64,000 bases of DNA. It comes from Gaeumannomyces sp. JS-464. Taxonomy: Eukaryota; Ascomycota; Sordariomycetes; Magnaporthales; Magnaporthaceae. Positions 33,510-44,820 of this stretch are shown here, piece by piece (within the stretch, counting starts at the first letter, position 1; each line of letters starts with the position of its first letter). Made by a program: the position numbers and the translations under genes. The notes beneath the pieces were generated by a model that worked only from the letters and a program-made list of their open reading frames with translations, searched no databases and was not told the DNA's origin. The stretch is from the NCBI GenBank assembly GCA_002197995.1, contig NGZR01000008.1, positions 1 through 64,000 on the forward strand, in the 5' to 3' direction.

Positions 33510-33869
33510 ATGCAGTTCTCCACCCTCTTCGCCACCCTCGCCCTGGCCCTCGCGCCCGCCGCCCTGGCCGCCCCCTCCGAGGGCCAGACGGTCGAGGCGC
33601 GCGACCAGCACCTCATGACGGCCTGGGACCTGACCAACTTCCGGGGCCAGAAGCTCGAGGCCAAGGCCAACCCGGGCCAGTGCAAGGACTTTGCCGGCCA
33701 CTTCGACAACAAGGTCTCGAGCGCCAAGGCCGAGCGCGGCTGGAGCTGCACCATCTGGGCCGGCAAGAACTGCCGGGGCGCCAAGGCCACCTTTGGCGTC
33801 AACGGCATCGCCAACCTGCCCGCCGCCGTCAACAACAAGGGCAGCAGCTGGAAGTGCGTCAGGGCTTGA
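33510..33869 (+). CDS. small secreted four-cysteine protein, beta/gamma-crystallin-like
   Basis: 119 residues. MQFSTLFATLALALAPAALA is a signal peptide cut near residue 20. The mature protein is about 95 residues with four cysteines (QCKDF, WSCTIW, KNCRGA, WKCV), allowing two disulfides. The pattern W-D-x-T-N-F-x-G ... W-x-G-K-N-C-x-G ... G-I-x-N-L-P ... G-S-S-W-K-C looks like two beta/gamma-crystallin-type Greek-key halves, as in many fungal small secreted proteins of unknown role. Size, cysteines and a strong TATA make it an effector or antimicrobial candidate, but nothing in the sequence proves either. The frame is intact and intronless. Confidence 0.85.
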   Translation: MQFSTLFATLALALAPAALAAPSEGQTVEARDQHLMTAWDLTNFRGQKLEAKANPGQCKDFAGHFDNKVSSAKAERGWSCTIWAGKNCRGAKATFGVNGIANLPAAVNNKGSSWKCVRA

Positions 33870-34526
33870 GCGCTGTCGCTACAAGACCGTCTTCCTGACA
33901 ACAAGCATGCCTCCGCGTATGTGCAGGTGGAGAAAGAGTGATGGGATGGGCAGGGCGGGCATGAAACAAAAAGCTCTTCTTTGTTTTGGCGTTGTATCTA
34001 GCAGATCCTAGGTCGTCCACTCCTTTGGCTGGTGAGCCGCCTCGCCAAAACCATCAAAAGACGTCTTTCAACAACTCGCGTCAAACCCGGCACTTTGGTC
34101 ATGGACGTAGCCGCGGAAATCGCCTCTTTAACTATGTAAATGCCGAGATACATAGAGTGGTTGAGATGACAAGTTATGCACACAAAATGATCTTTCAATC
34201 TGGGAACGAGAAGCTCCGCGCCCGAGCATGAGTGCAGTGATGGATGGGCTATGCAAGTGGATGTTAAGAAAGGAGTCCTGGGCTGCAAGCGCTCCAGCCA
34301 GCCAACAGTCTGTTAAGAGAGATGGAGGGTAAAGAAGCAAAAAGAAACCATCTGGGCCAAGGGCTAAAGCAAACGAAAGGACTCGTGAATCGCAAACGAA
34401 TGAGCAGTCTAGCGTAGTCTAGAAGAGACCCCGTCTAGGGTCATGAAGCCGCGGGCAGAAGACAAATTTACTTTTCTGTTCACTGAAATGCCGTGTCAGT
34501 GCTCCTTCCGAAGTTGCTGCCTCCCC
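33870..34526. other. intergenic, convergent 3' ends
   Basis: About 650 bases between two convergent genes. No gene, repeat or RNA is recognised. Confidence 0.55.
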
Positions 34527-36473
34527 TCAAGAGTCCAAAAGGGACTGCTTCTCGGTCATCTCCGGGACGAGTTCGACCGGGTTCTCGCGGGGCTTGAGGA
34601 CGACGCGCCAGTGGCCCGTGTGGAACTGCATGGTGATGTACTGGCGGAAGTCGATCTCCTGGCCCTGCACCTCGGTGACGTCGAAGCGCGAGAAGATGCC
34701 GGCCGCCACCATGCGCATCTCGGCCCAGGCGAAGCTGGCAGGAAGGAAAAGAGGAGGGGTTAGCGGGCAATGTTGCGCGGCATGTCGCAGGAGAGACATG
34801 GCAGGACACGGTGGAAGAACCTACTTGATCCCGATGCAAGAGTGCTTCCCGGCAGAGAAGGGGTAGTAGGCGTTCATGCTGCAAGACCCGTGTCAGTCCC
34901 TATCCTGAGAGGATCCAAACAAAGCCAACCAGGGCCACCACAACTTACTCGGCAGCAGGAGCGCCACACCGCTTCTCCTCGGGCAGCCAGCGCTCGGGCC
35001 AGAACCGCAAGGGCTCGGGCCAGTACTCTCCGTTGCGGTGCAGGTCGCGGTACGAGGCCGACACGACGGTGTGCGGGGCAGATTGTAGCCCATGAGCGTG
35101 ACCCACTGGTTCCCCGTGCGGCGGCCCATCTCGGACGCGATGGGGTGCAGGCGCAGGTTCTCCTTGATGCAGGCCTCGAGGTATTCGTACTGGGGCGGCG
35201 GTCCGCCCGCGCCTCCACGGATGGCCTTGCTGGGGACCACCTCGTCGCGGATGGTCTTGGGGTCCATCGAGGCCAGCAGCTTGGCGCGCACGTCCGGGTT
35301 CCGGGCCAGCTCAAGGAAGAGGCAGGCGATGGTGCCGGACGTGGTCTCGGAGCCCGCGAGCAGGATCTCGGCCATCTGGTCGACGATGTCGCGCGTGTTC
35401 ATGGCCTTGCCGCTGTCGGGCTTGCGGCCCTCGTCGATCAGGTGCTGCAGCAGGTCCGAGCGGCCGCTGCTGGCCTTCTCGGCCCGTCGGCGGCGCTGCA
35501 CCACGGCGTCGATGGCCGTGATCATCTCCGAGGGCCAGTCGAAGTTGATGTCGAGCCCGAGCTTGCGCAGGAACCTCTTGATGTACACCGTCTGGTAGCG
35601 CTTGCTGAGCCCGTCGAAGATGGAGCGCGGGATCGACTTCCACACGCGCTCGTCCACGCCCTCCTCGACCTCGGTGCTGACGGGGTTTGTCTGGCCAAAG
35701 CCCTTACCGAAGGAGCACTCTCCCATGCTGGCAACCTCGTCAGCGCTCTGATTCATGGCTGGAGCTTGAAGTTCTGTCGAGACAGAAACTCCCGAGACTA
35801 AAACTCTCGAGACAGAAATCTCCGAGACAGAAACTCACATGTCGAGGGCAACGTTGTGCAGGTCGTCCATCAGGTCGACCTCGATGCCGTTCTCCTTTGC
35901 TGCCAGAGGGTCGACCCGGATACGGTCCTCATACTTTTGCAGCAGGTCCCGAACCGTCTTCTGGAAGTACTGCTCGAGGCCGTCGATGTAGTGGACAGTG
36001 AAGGCGGGCGAGAGAAACTTCTTGAGGCGCCGGTGGGGCTCGGGACGGCTGGCACGGGAAGAGGCTGGCTGTCAGCTATCTGTTACCGCCGCCGCTGGTC
36101 TCGGGTCGTGCAACACTTACATCTCGCCAAAGAGTCCCGGGCTGTGCTTGTCCCTCGAGATCTCCGAGTACATGGCAACCTTGGGCAGGTCGACGCGTAG
36201 GAGCACGTCCTTGAGCGCGTCCTTGTCGGCAATCCAGATTTGGCGCGGGCCAAGACGGACGATGGGGCCGTACTTGGAGTGAGCCTTTTCGACAACCTTC
36301 CAGATCTCCCCGGTCGAGAAGCCGTAGCGCAGGTGCATGGTGGTGAGAGGCGCATACCAAGGGCCGGGGATGGTCCTGAGAGGCGACCGCACGGCCTTCA
36401 AGGTGTTGTAGACCTGGGCGAGGATGAGGACGGCCACCACAGCGCCAGCGGCGACGGGGACTACCAAAACCAT
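34527..36473 (-). CDS. cytochrome P450 monooxygenase, two frame breaks
   Basis: Five exons: 36473-36121, 36048-35839, 35747-34949, 34878-34825, 34734-34527. Introns of 72, 91, 70 and 90 bases all have GT..AG ends. About 541 residues after correction. The N-terminus has a membrane anchor (VPVAAGAVVAVLILAQVY) and IPGPWYAP. The I helix reads LLAGSETTSGT, the K helix ENLRLHP, the PERF region is equivalent to FWPERWLP, and the heme loop is FSAGKHSCIGI with the ligand Cys. It is a microsomal oxygenase needing a P450 reductase; the substrate is unknown. One base is missing in the C run at 35074-35077. One base also seems missing at the start of exon 3 (35747), unless the acceptor is misjudged. With both, the total is 542 codons. 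Confidence 0.88.
35779..35838. repeat. four tandem 15-base repeats inside P450 intron 2
   Basis: Four head-to-tail units of GAGACAGAAACTCnC (35779-35793, 35794-35808, 35809-35823, 35824-35838) with a few differences. The last unit ends exactly on the first base of the intron, so on the gene strand the array starts with the donor GTGAGT. The array makes up 60 of the 91 intron bases. Confidence 0.9.
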
Positions 36474-37346
36474 TGTGATAAAGGGCGGGGTTCGTCACGC
36501 TCGTACTGTGGATGGCTTCGCGATTTTGATACCGTGTTGCTTTGTCCTCGCTCGAAACAGATCGTGACGGATCTGGCTGGCTGCCCGGATCGCACACAGT
36601 CTAAAGTTGTGGCGATATGAGACTAGGTTATTAGCTTACAGATATTAGACGGTTGAGCAAAGACGAGACCGTGCAAACTTGGAAGGTTGGTTGAACGAAC
36701 CTAGAGCGTCGAAAGCCGTCTACGAGTGTAGAGGGCCAATGTCCAGGAGCAAGAGGTGGGTAAATAGGAGGACCAAAATCAGGAGCAGGAGAAGCTCCAG
36801 GAAGAGGACAAGGGGCAATACGAGGAGGACGAGGGAGAAGAAGCAGACGAGTGAAAGCGTACAAAAGAGGAGCCAGAAGAGGCCGGCAGACGGGACAATC
36901 AGGATTTATAAAACTGGGCTGCCGTCCAGTGATAGGGACGGAATGCAGAAGATAGATGCTGATAATGTTCTTAGTTGGTGGCTTGAAGAGGGAGACCGAG
37001 GCACCATAAAGTGCGAAGGGATGTCATATATATAGATAGCAAGACAGAACTGACAGACCTCGTATGACTTTCTCTTCTCCGTGTACTCGAACGAGGAGGA
37101 CACTGCGGGGTGAGCCATCGCTAGTCGACGACCCATTCTACGGGAGAAAGTTTTAAGCTCGAGAGGGGAACGGGATCGACCCTTGAGCGTGGCAGTGAGG
37201 CTTCGGCCGCCGGGGGAAGGCGCCACTGGATTCGGCCTCACACCCCGGACGGCATATCCTGCCCTAGTAGTCCCGTCCAACCCCGCTCCCCAGAGTCCTC
37301 CGGCAGTATCTCAGGGGCAGGATGGTATCACACGTCTCCTCAAGCG

Positions 37347-37400
37347 ATGCCACCCACCCCCTTCATGCCACCTACCACCTTCATGCCGCCCACCCCCTTC
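37347..37400 (+). repeat. three tandem 18-base repeats
   Basis: Three head-to-tail copies of ATGCCACCCACCCCCTTC with two-base variation (second copy T and A at positions 9 and 13, third copy G at 6), followed by a partial ATGC. It lies in non-coding DNA about 0.9 kb upstream of the P450 start on the opposite side. Confidence 0.85.
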
Positions 37401-39479
37401 ATGCAGGACACTTACTAGGATCCCCGGGGGGTCCATTGTGGACTCGCTTGCGCGGCAGTCGCCGGACGCAGCACGGCGGCAAGCCCGGGCGGAGTCGGCA
37501 GCAGCAGCAGGGGGTTGAACACAGCGGAGGCACTAAGGCGATACCTCGGGCTGGAGTTGGCGGCCTGGGGAGGCCGGGTCAGGGATGCGGATGGGAGCAA
37601 GGACGTGGCAGGCTAGTTCCCCGTCTATCGGCGGGATTATTGCCGTCGCAATCGGGAGGGGTGCGACTAAATAGAGTTTGCAACCGCGGAGGTTGTGAAT
37701 ACGAGGGAAGATCACCGGTGCGGGTCGGCGATGCGCCGAGTTTTTGGCGCAGAGTTCGGGCATGAGTCTGCTTGACGGCGGCTAGGCACCGGGGAACGGA
37801 GGCAGAGTGTAGGTGGCAGACAGCACAGTATGAGGGCAAGCGGCCGTGCGTCTCTGCTGGTCGCTTATCGCCTACGTCTGTCATCGTCTTGTTAGTCCGC
37901 AATGGTGGAAAGGCAAAAGACAAATGGAGAGCGGGCTTGGCGCAGAGTTACCTTTGGGTTCTTTGCATCGCTTTGCCTGGAGCCTCCCTGCCAGGATGGG
38001 GATAAAGTTCGCGGGAGGTCCCAGTCGTTCGTGGCCATGGTTCGAATGAGATCGATGGTTAGTGGTATCTGGGTAGATACAGGGGCGGTCGATTGGGGGA
38101 GGTGGAAGCAGTAGCTGCCGTGAGAGGCCGTGGGGTGTGAACGCGGGGTGTCGTCGTAGGGTGTGGATGGGGCTTTCGCCAGTGGTTGGCCCCCCCAGTT
38201 AGTGAAGTGACGTTGCTTGACTGCCGCATGTGGTGCCAGCGTCTGGCGTCTGAGAAGCACCAAAACCGCAAGATAAGGACTCCATCAAATCACGTGACAT
38301 GCGCACATGACTCAGGCAACCCTGACTCGTCGCGTGGCGCCAGATTAGGTTAGGTACCGTCCGAGATGGCTTCCTATCTTGTTATCGGCGCGCAGGGGCC
38401 ACGCTGGTGGTCATTGGCTGTCCAACCTGACCCTGAAGAGAAGCAAGGGACTGCCGGGGCAACCTTGGACCCTGAAAATTTCGGGTTCGGATCCACCTTT
38501 CTGGTGTGCGGGCAAAAAGGGATGAAGGAAAAAAATTTGTTGAGAGCAAATCCACAGCAGGCAGCGTTCAGCCAGCCAGCTAGTCTTCAGCCGTCATCCA
38601 TTTCAGGATTTCAGCCAGCCATTGCCATGACCATTTTCCATGCGCCGCATCCCAATCAGGCACATGGAATGCTCCTGACAAGCTCGTCCTGGAGGCGCAA
38701 CGGCGGTGCTGCAGCAACTAGCCCGACATGTCAGGCGCGTGCAGGCGGCGGGAGGCGAACCGTCTGGCGGTGCTAGCCAAGCGCACCCGCGAGTCTGAAG
38801 TCGGTTGTGGCTGGTCGTGCCTTCCTGCTTTGCACGTGTCAGGGCGGCGGCGCATCACACCGCATTGCAGAAGAGGCGCCGCCGATCCAGCCCAATCAGT
38901 TTGACATGTGCACCGTGCGACGACAACGGCCGCCGTTTTTTGTGTCTGTGTCTCCTTTTTTGTACCTTTTATTTTTTTATTTTTTTTTATTTTTTTTTAA
39001 GCAGCCGCCCTGGACCGGGTGCCTTTTTCAGTCTGGTCATTGCGTGCGGCAGGCGGCAGACAGCAGGAGCACCTTGATTTCTGTTGGGGCTGCAAGCACA
39101 TGCCCGCCCACAGCTTGTGCCCACAGCACAGGGGCCACAGTGCACCGCCGCGGCCTTCCATTCCAGATCTCTTGGCTCTTGTGCGCTGGGCGACCCTTGT
39201 TGAGGGTCCTGGGTCCTTTGGGGCGTCTTTCCGGCCGTGCTCGAAACCAACAACAAGGGTCCTGAGAAGAAGAAAAGAAAAGAAAAAGGGGCCAGAGGTG
39301 AAAAATTAAAAATGAGGGCCGAAATTCTAAAAAGGGCCTCAGGGCAGGAGCACAAGACAACCGCCGAGGCACACTTTTTTCCTTCTACCACTTCCCGCGT
39401 GAAAGCTCCCGCGAGAAGAATAAAAAATAAAAATAAAAAATAAAAATCACGACCGGATCGTAAACTAGACTGGGTCTCG

Positions 39480-39717
39480 GGGATTCCCTGTCCTGACCGT
39501 CTTTTGCTGGCCGCTCCTGGCTCCATCCTCTTCTCGTCGACCCCCGCCGCTTTTTCTCCACAAGCCGCCGCCGGCTTCGCTGTCCCTGTCTCCCCTCGGC
39601 CGCCTCTTTATTTCCTCTTCTCCTGTTCTTTTCCTCTTTCTCCCCGCCCTCTCCTCGCTCCTCTCTTCACTTCCCCGCCACCCTCGATCCCACTCCTGCC
39701 TGACCAAGGAGCCAGCC
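39480..39717 (+). promoter_or_regulatory. pyrimidine-rich leader of the desaturase gene
   Basis: Roughly 240 bases dominated by C and T on the plus strand (for example CTCTTTATTTCCTCTTCTCC), ending directly before the ATG context AGCCATGTC. Long CT tracts next to the transcription start are common in strongly expressed fungal genes. No TATA seen. Confidence 0.5.
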
Positions 39718-41079
39718 ATGTCAGTAACCATGACCCAGAGAGCCGCCGGCGGCCGGGCTGCCGCCAAGAGCAAGACCCAAGAGGTCGGGGAGCAGCAGTT
39801 CCCCGACATCAACACCCTCCGCAACGCCATCCCCGCCCACTGCTTCGAGCCGTCGGTGGCCATCTCGATGGGCTACCTGGTGCGCGACCTGTGCCTGATC
39901 TCGGCGCTGGGCTGGTCCGCCGTCACCTACATCCCCCAGATCCCTGACGTCTACGCCCGCTGGGCCGCCTGGGCCGCCTACGGCTTCGTCCAGGGCCTGT
40001 TCGGCACTGGGCTCTGGATCCTGGCCCACGAGGCCGGCCACGGCGCCTTCTCCAAGCACGACCGCTTCAACAACATTGTTGGCTGGGCCGCCCACTCCAT
40101 CCTGATGGTGCCCTACTTCTCGTGGAAGTACTCGCACCACCGCCACCACCGCTTCACCGGCCACATGGAGAAGGACATGGCCTTTGTGCCCGCCCAGGCC
40201 GAGGACCGCGACGCCCGCGCCTCCTTCTTCTCGCGCATCGGGCTCGACTGGGAGCTGCTCGAGGACGCCCCGTTCGTCAGCCTGGTGCGCCTCGTCTCGC
40301 ACCAGCTGTTCGGCTGGCAGGTCTACCTGCTCTTCAACGTCACGGCCGGCAAGGAGAGCAGGCAGTGGAAGGGCGCCAGCTGGTTCCGCCAGAGCCACTT
40401 TGAGCCCACCAGCGCCGTCTTCCGCCCCAGCGAGGCCGTCTTCATCGCCATCTCGGACCTCGGCCTGGCCCTGACTGGCTCTGCCATCTACTACGGCTCC
40501 ACCATCTACGGCTGGGAGACCATGTTTCTTCTATACGTTGTGCCCTACGTCTGGGTCCACAACTGGCTGAGTGCGTTTTTTTTTTCTTTCTGTTTTTCCT
40601 CCCGACTCGTCTCCCCTGACTCTCTACCAAAAACTGACTCGATTGGCCCTTGTCTGAAACACAGTTGCCATCACGTACCTGCACCATACCCACCACGACG
40701 TCCACCACTACGACGCCGAGAACTGGACCTTTGTCAAGGGCGCCGTTGCCACTATCGACCGCGACTTTGGCTTTATTGACCGCCACCTGTTCCACGGCAT
40801 CATTGGCACCCACGTTGCACACCACCTGTTCCCGTAAGTGTTTGCTGCTGCTGCTGCTGCCGCGTGTCGGACGGACGTCCTAACCACCCCGCCCTACGCA
40901 GCCGCATCCCCTTCTACTACGCCGAGGAGGCGACCGAGGCCATCAAGCCCGTCCTGGGCGACCTCTACCACTGCGACAACCGCAACTTCATCACGACTCT
41001 CTGGCACACTTTCACCTCGTGCAAGTACGTCGTGCCGGACCCCAAGGTCCCCGGTGCCCTCAAGTGGGCCACCAACTAA
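39718..41079 (+). CDS. membrane fatty-acid desaturase, delta-12/omega-3 type
   Basis: Three exons, 39718-40570, 40665-40833, 40902-41079 (introns 94 and 68 bases, GTGCGT..ACACAG and GTAAGT..ACGCAG), 399 residues, intact. Three histidine boxes bind the di-iron centre: HEAGH (104-108), HHRHH (140-144) and HVAHH (334-338). Pairs of membrane spans lie between them. It inserts a double bond into oleoyl or linoleoyl chains on ER phospholipids with cytochrome b5 as donor. The first box (ILAHEAGHGAFS) has Gly after the box, as in the omega-3 branch, but Ala in place of the usual Cys, so regiochemistry is open. Start chosen at the first ATG after the CT tract; a second ATG lies four codons on. Confidence 0.92.
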
Positions 41080-43181
41080 GTGGGGAATGGCAGCAGCCTC
41101 CTCCCCGCGGGAGGACCTGGATACGCTCGCATTTTCTTTGGTGGATATGAGACTTTATCGCTCGCTATCTATGGGCCAAGGCGGTGTGGGAGAATTCACG
41201 CTGCCGCAGCCGCATCCGCGCGGTTCATGCAGGAGGGGTCTGACTAGCCCAAGCCCAGGGGCACGCATGTCTCTCCATCCATCACTTTGGTTGTTCTTTG
41301 CATTTTCCATACCTCTTTTTAAACTTGATAGACAGACGGACCGGCACGGTTAGGCTAAGTTAGAGGGGCGGATGATGCAACAAATAGACTTGGTTCTTGG
41401 TTTTCATTCCCTCGCCCGGTCCATGCGCGTCCATATCGAGCAAGCCTGCGGGGTTAATGTCCGTTCTCCTGTTCGGAGCCGGTGCCGGATCCGAAGAAAT
41501 CCTGACTGGGTAACTGACTCTGCCAGAAATGCAACGCCGCCGCGAATTACTAGCACAAGCTTCCAAGCCAAAAGACGATCCTAGTCCGTAACTCTGGTCA
41601 TGGCCACGGAACAACAAAGCCCCGTCCCTGCTCAAGAAGGGGTAGCGAGTAATTCAATATCGGGCAAGTCCCTGATCCTCGTGTGGCGCCCACCCCCAGC
41701 CTGCCCACGCCCTCGAACCACGTTGAGCTTGACCACCAACCCGTCAATCAGGGGCTACCACCATGCCAAGACGGGATAAACCCTAAACCAACTCTCCTCT
41801 GCAGCCCGCGCGGTCCTCGCTCCCCATTAGACGCTACGCCATCTTTTCTCCCGTCTCTGCTCGCTGCCGAGGATCTCGATACAAGCCTCCGATGGGCCAC
41901 TCATTCGCCCAACCCCGCTCTGCTGCGTTTAACTTTACGCCCCCGCCAGGATTAATCAACGGGCGAGCCCACAGAACAACACAGAACAACGGGCCCAGCC
42001 GGGGCGTGTGCGTCCAAAAGCACATATTGGACGGTGGGTCGACGAGATAAGGCATCGAACTCCCGCAACGTGCTACCGACATGGTCCTGCCAGCCTGTGA
42101 ATACCCGAAAGCTTGTTTTTACCCTGCTCCTCGGACCACATTGGATCGACATTGGCGCGCTTAGAATAAGGGTCTTGCTTGGCCGCTCTGGGATTCCAAG
42201 GCAGGACCCGTGTGAGGTAGCGCGGTTGGTATTGCGTCAAAGTATAATTAAGCACCAATCCGCAGTGCTAGAGGTACTTGATCGTCGTCTCCTTTCTCTA
42301 CATCTAGCTACATACTCTCCAGGACACAACACTTTTAGAGATGTAGATCCTCCCCTCGCCCACCGCCAGGTTACATCGCCCAGTCCGTGGCGGCCCGAGG
42401 CCGGCCTCGGGCCCGCGACCCCGACGACAGCCGTGACGTGGCGGAGCTGGCGGAGCTGGCGCTTGATAAGACGGAAAGCCAGTAGCAGAACCGGTGACTG
42501 CTAGTGGGGTGAGTGTCCGTACGGATGTGACGTCGGCCTTCACAAAGAGCCCAGACGCCGCTTCCCAGGAGGCGACCATCACTCGACGCAGAAACAAGGC
42601 CTGCCCCAAAGTAAAAGCAGCTCACCGGGCAGGTTATGCAGCTCGATGACAAGCAACAAGCAGTAATTAATGCCAACGCGGGCAAGACACGGAAGAAGTT
42701 GCAAACACTCTCCGCCTCATACACGCCCCCTCTCCATACAGAAACTGACCTATTGAGGACACCGGCTGCCCTTCCACAAAGTTTACGTTCGGGGCCAGCT
42801 CACCCTGACGCGGCCGGCGGCGTGGGGCGAGCTTCGCCTGGTGCGGCCCTTGCCGTCTTTCCAAAATCATCTACTCGGCCATTACCGACCTACGCATCCC
42901 CCAGCCGCCTCCTCCGGGCTCTGATCCTCGCCGATCACTTGCTTACGGTTATGTCCGGGAGGCCAGTGGCGACTCCTCGGACTGCAAGGCCAAGATGGCC
43001 AGCGGGTCCACACCGGGTGCGGCGGCAACTGAACCGTGGGAGATGCGGGAAGCCTAATTACCGGTGTGCTTAGTCCCATGGCGATAACGGGTCTGTGCGA
43101 GAAGGGAACTTGGAGCCATAGCCGGCCGGGTAGCTATCACACCTGGAAAGAAAACACACTGTGGGAATAGAGCGGGGCTTG

Positions 43182-43184
<3 letters not shown>

Positions 43185-43212
<28 letters not shown>
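43185..43212. repeat. poly(T) run of 28
   Basis: Twenty-eight consecutive T on the plus strand. Without a recognisable retroelement body upstream on the opposite strand it is reported only as a homopolymer, whose length may be unreliable. Confidence 0.85.
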
Positions 43213-43369
43213 GATGCTGTCGCGTTGCTAGGCTTGGTCGACGCGGCCATCCTCGACGACTTTTTGCACAAGGTAAGAATCTCCGCTGCTAGCCTTCCGT
43301 GGACACAAAAGGCACCTTTACTAGTTAGGCGAAAGCGAGGTTACGAACCCGAAAAGAAAAAGAAAAGAA

Positions 43370-43420
43370 AGAAGAAGAAGAAGAAGAAGAAGAAGAAGAA
43401 GAAGAAGAAGAAGAAGAAGA
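43370..43420. repeat. (GAA)n microsatellite
   Basis: About sixteen to seventeen GAA/AAG units, preceded by a less regular purine-rich stretch (43351-43369). Purine-only strand, non-coding. Confidence 0.9.
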
Positions 43421-44144
43421 CACCATTTGGGCAGCTCTAGCCTAGTGACCAATCATCTCTCTGCCCCTGGCCTTTTATTTTCCCCAGTTGATCACCCGCC
43501 AGATCTGGGCTAGACTTACCCACATTCGCGGAAGCTAATTCCACGCTTGATCATGCGCCCTGGTCGGCCAGCTGACTCGGCAATGGTAAGACACCCAAGT
43601 CAGCGACAAGCTCAACCAGCATGGCGGGTCGCAGGATTTGAGAAAAGGAGGGGTAGCCCTGGCACTGCTTAGATTAGGCTTCCACGCTTCCCCACGGCGA
43701 CACGAGGCGGCTGTGCCTTGTAACTCGCGCGCTGAAAGTCAACAACCCCGGGGCTTTGTTTTGCTGGAGAGCAGATAAGAGAGTGTGTGGGCTATGGCGG
43801 ACGAGGAGTGCTGCCGTGTCCAGCATCGACGCCCCATGGGTAGGTACCCAGGCAGTTCTCGTCGTTGCTGGACATGATGTTCAGAGTTCCAAGACTTGTT
43901 CCCCGGACTAGACTGCCCCGGCTTGTAGGTTGATTAGCCTCCACTTGCCCACCTCGGACAATGTCCGATGTCTTCGGAGCTGCCCCGACTCTCCCTTCCC
44001 CTCCGCTGACTACTGCCCAGGCCGCGAGCCAGGGCACAAAATGTTGGGAAAACACGAGTGTGAAGATGTGAGTCGAGATACTCCCGCATCACCACAGCAC
44101 GCTTAACCGCAACCATAGCCCTCGTCGCTGTCCAGCTGCCTGCC

Positions 44145-44588
44145 ATGGCATGGAACTGCCACATGCACTCGTTCGACCCCCTGGCCCACCCCTTCAAGCC
44201 GACCCGGTCCTACACCCCCGAGGCCGGCCACAACGGCTCCGCCAGGCCGCAGGACCTCGGGTCCGCCGAGCTCGACGCGTTCCTGCGCCTGCTGCGCTCC
44301 GGCAGGTTCTACGTGAAAGTGGGCGCCTTGCACAGACGGTCGCCGGGGGACTTGGCAACGATGAGGCCCGTCATCGAGGCCTTTGTCAACGCCGCACCCG
44401 AGGCACTGCTGTGGGCCAGCGACTGGCCTCATGTGAACACCACAGCCAGGGGCCCAAGGGCGGCGCCTTTGCAGGGCGTGGACACCGAGGCAGAGCTGAG
44501 GCTGCTGAAGGAGTGGCTCACCGACGAGCAGTGGGAGCGCATGCTTGTTTCCAACCCGGCACGGGCCTTGGGAGTGGACGCCAAGTGA
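44145..44588 (+). pseudogene. amidohydrolase with a large in-frame internal deletion
   Basis: 147 residues in one open frame. The first 27 (AWNCHMHSFDPLAHPFKPTR) match the N-terminus of TIM-barrel amidohydrolases of the 2-pyrone-4,6-dicarboxylate-hydrolase type, with the HxH metal pair. The rest (GHNGSARPQDLGSAELDAFL, RSGRFYVKVGAL, ALLWASDWPHVNTTARG, LLKEWLTDEQWERMLVSNPA) matches the C-terminal third, including the SDWPH metal/catalytic aspartate. The join at YTPEAGHNG skips roughly 130-150 residues of barrel. The frame remains open, so the deletion is clean, but the product cannot form the barrel. Likely a recent deletion pseudogene. Confidence 0.8.
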
Positions 44589-44626
44589 GGAAGTTGAACT
44601 TGGTTGAAAATGAAACAGCTTGTAGG

Positions 44627-44711
44627 ACAAGCCAGATCTATAATTACCGACCCAAATTTATAAGAAAGAAATCTAGACCAAGCCAAATCTATACGGACCC
44701 AAATCTAGAAG
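44627..44711. repeat. imperfect direct repeat, two copies of about 35 bases
   Basis: Copy 1 (44627-44664) and copy 2 (44678-44711) share AAGCCAGATCTATA / AAGCCAAATCTATA followed by GACCCAAATTTA / GACCCAAATCTA. It lies just after the amidohydrolase remnant. Origin unknown; a decayed transposon edge or slippage duplication is possible. Confidence 0.65.
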
Positions 44712-44820
44712 CCAGCCGAATACATTCCCAGCGCCAAGTATGCAACCCGCCCTTTTCCCGAGCTATCCCGCCGTCTTCTCCATCACGCGCCCGCGACGAG
44801 GAACCGTGCGGACACGGGTC

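Larger units (their letters stand above)
36474..39717. other. 3.2-kb intergenic region between P450 and desaturase
   Basis: Divergent promoters of two genes and no supported coding sequence; frames of up to 150 codons overlap on both strands and lack domains. It contains an 18-base tandem repeat (37347-37400), T/A runs at 38965-39000 and 39420-39447, and the pyrimidine-rich desaturase leader. Confidence 0.6.
41080..44144. other. 3-kb intergenic region with microsatellites
   Basis: No supported gene. It contains a T28 run, a (GAA)n tract, and scattered short frames on both strands without domains. The segment 41350-43100 has mixed composition and may include decayed DNA. Confidence 0.55.

Noticed and set aside
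34770..35801. A 343-codon plus-strand frame over the P450
   Set aside because: Antisense shadow; the minus strand has the I helix, ExxR and heme motifs with proper introns.
35779..35838. The 15-base array as a CRISPR-like repeat
   Set aside because: Units are head to tail without spacers, lie in a eukaryotic intron, and no cas genes are present.
42034..42100. Possible tRNA-like GCATCGAACTCCCGCA near 42050
   Set aside because: No matching acceptor stem or anticodon arm could be found around it.
43351..43420. Purine-rich tract as part of a coding sequence (polylysine)
   Set aside because: The frame is only a microsatellite with no conserved flanks.
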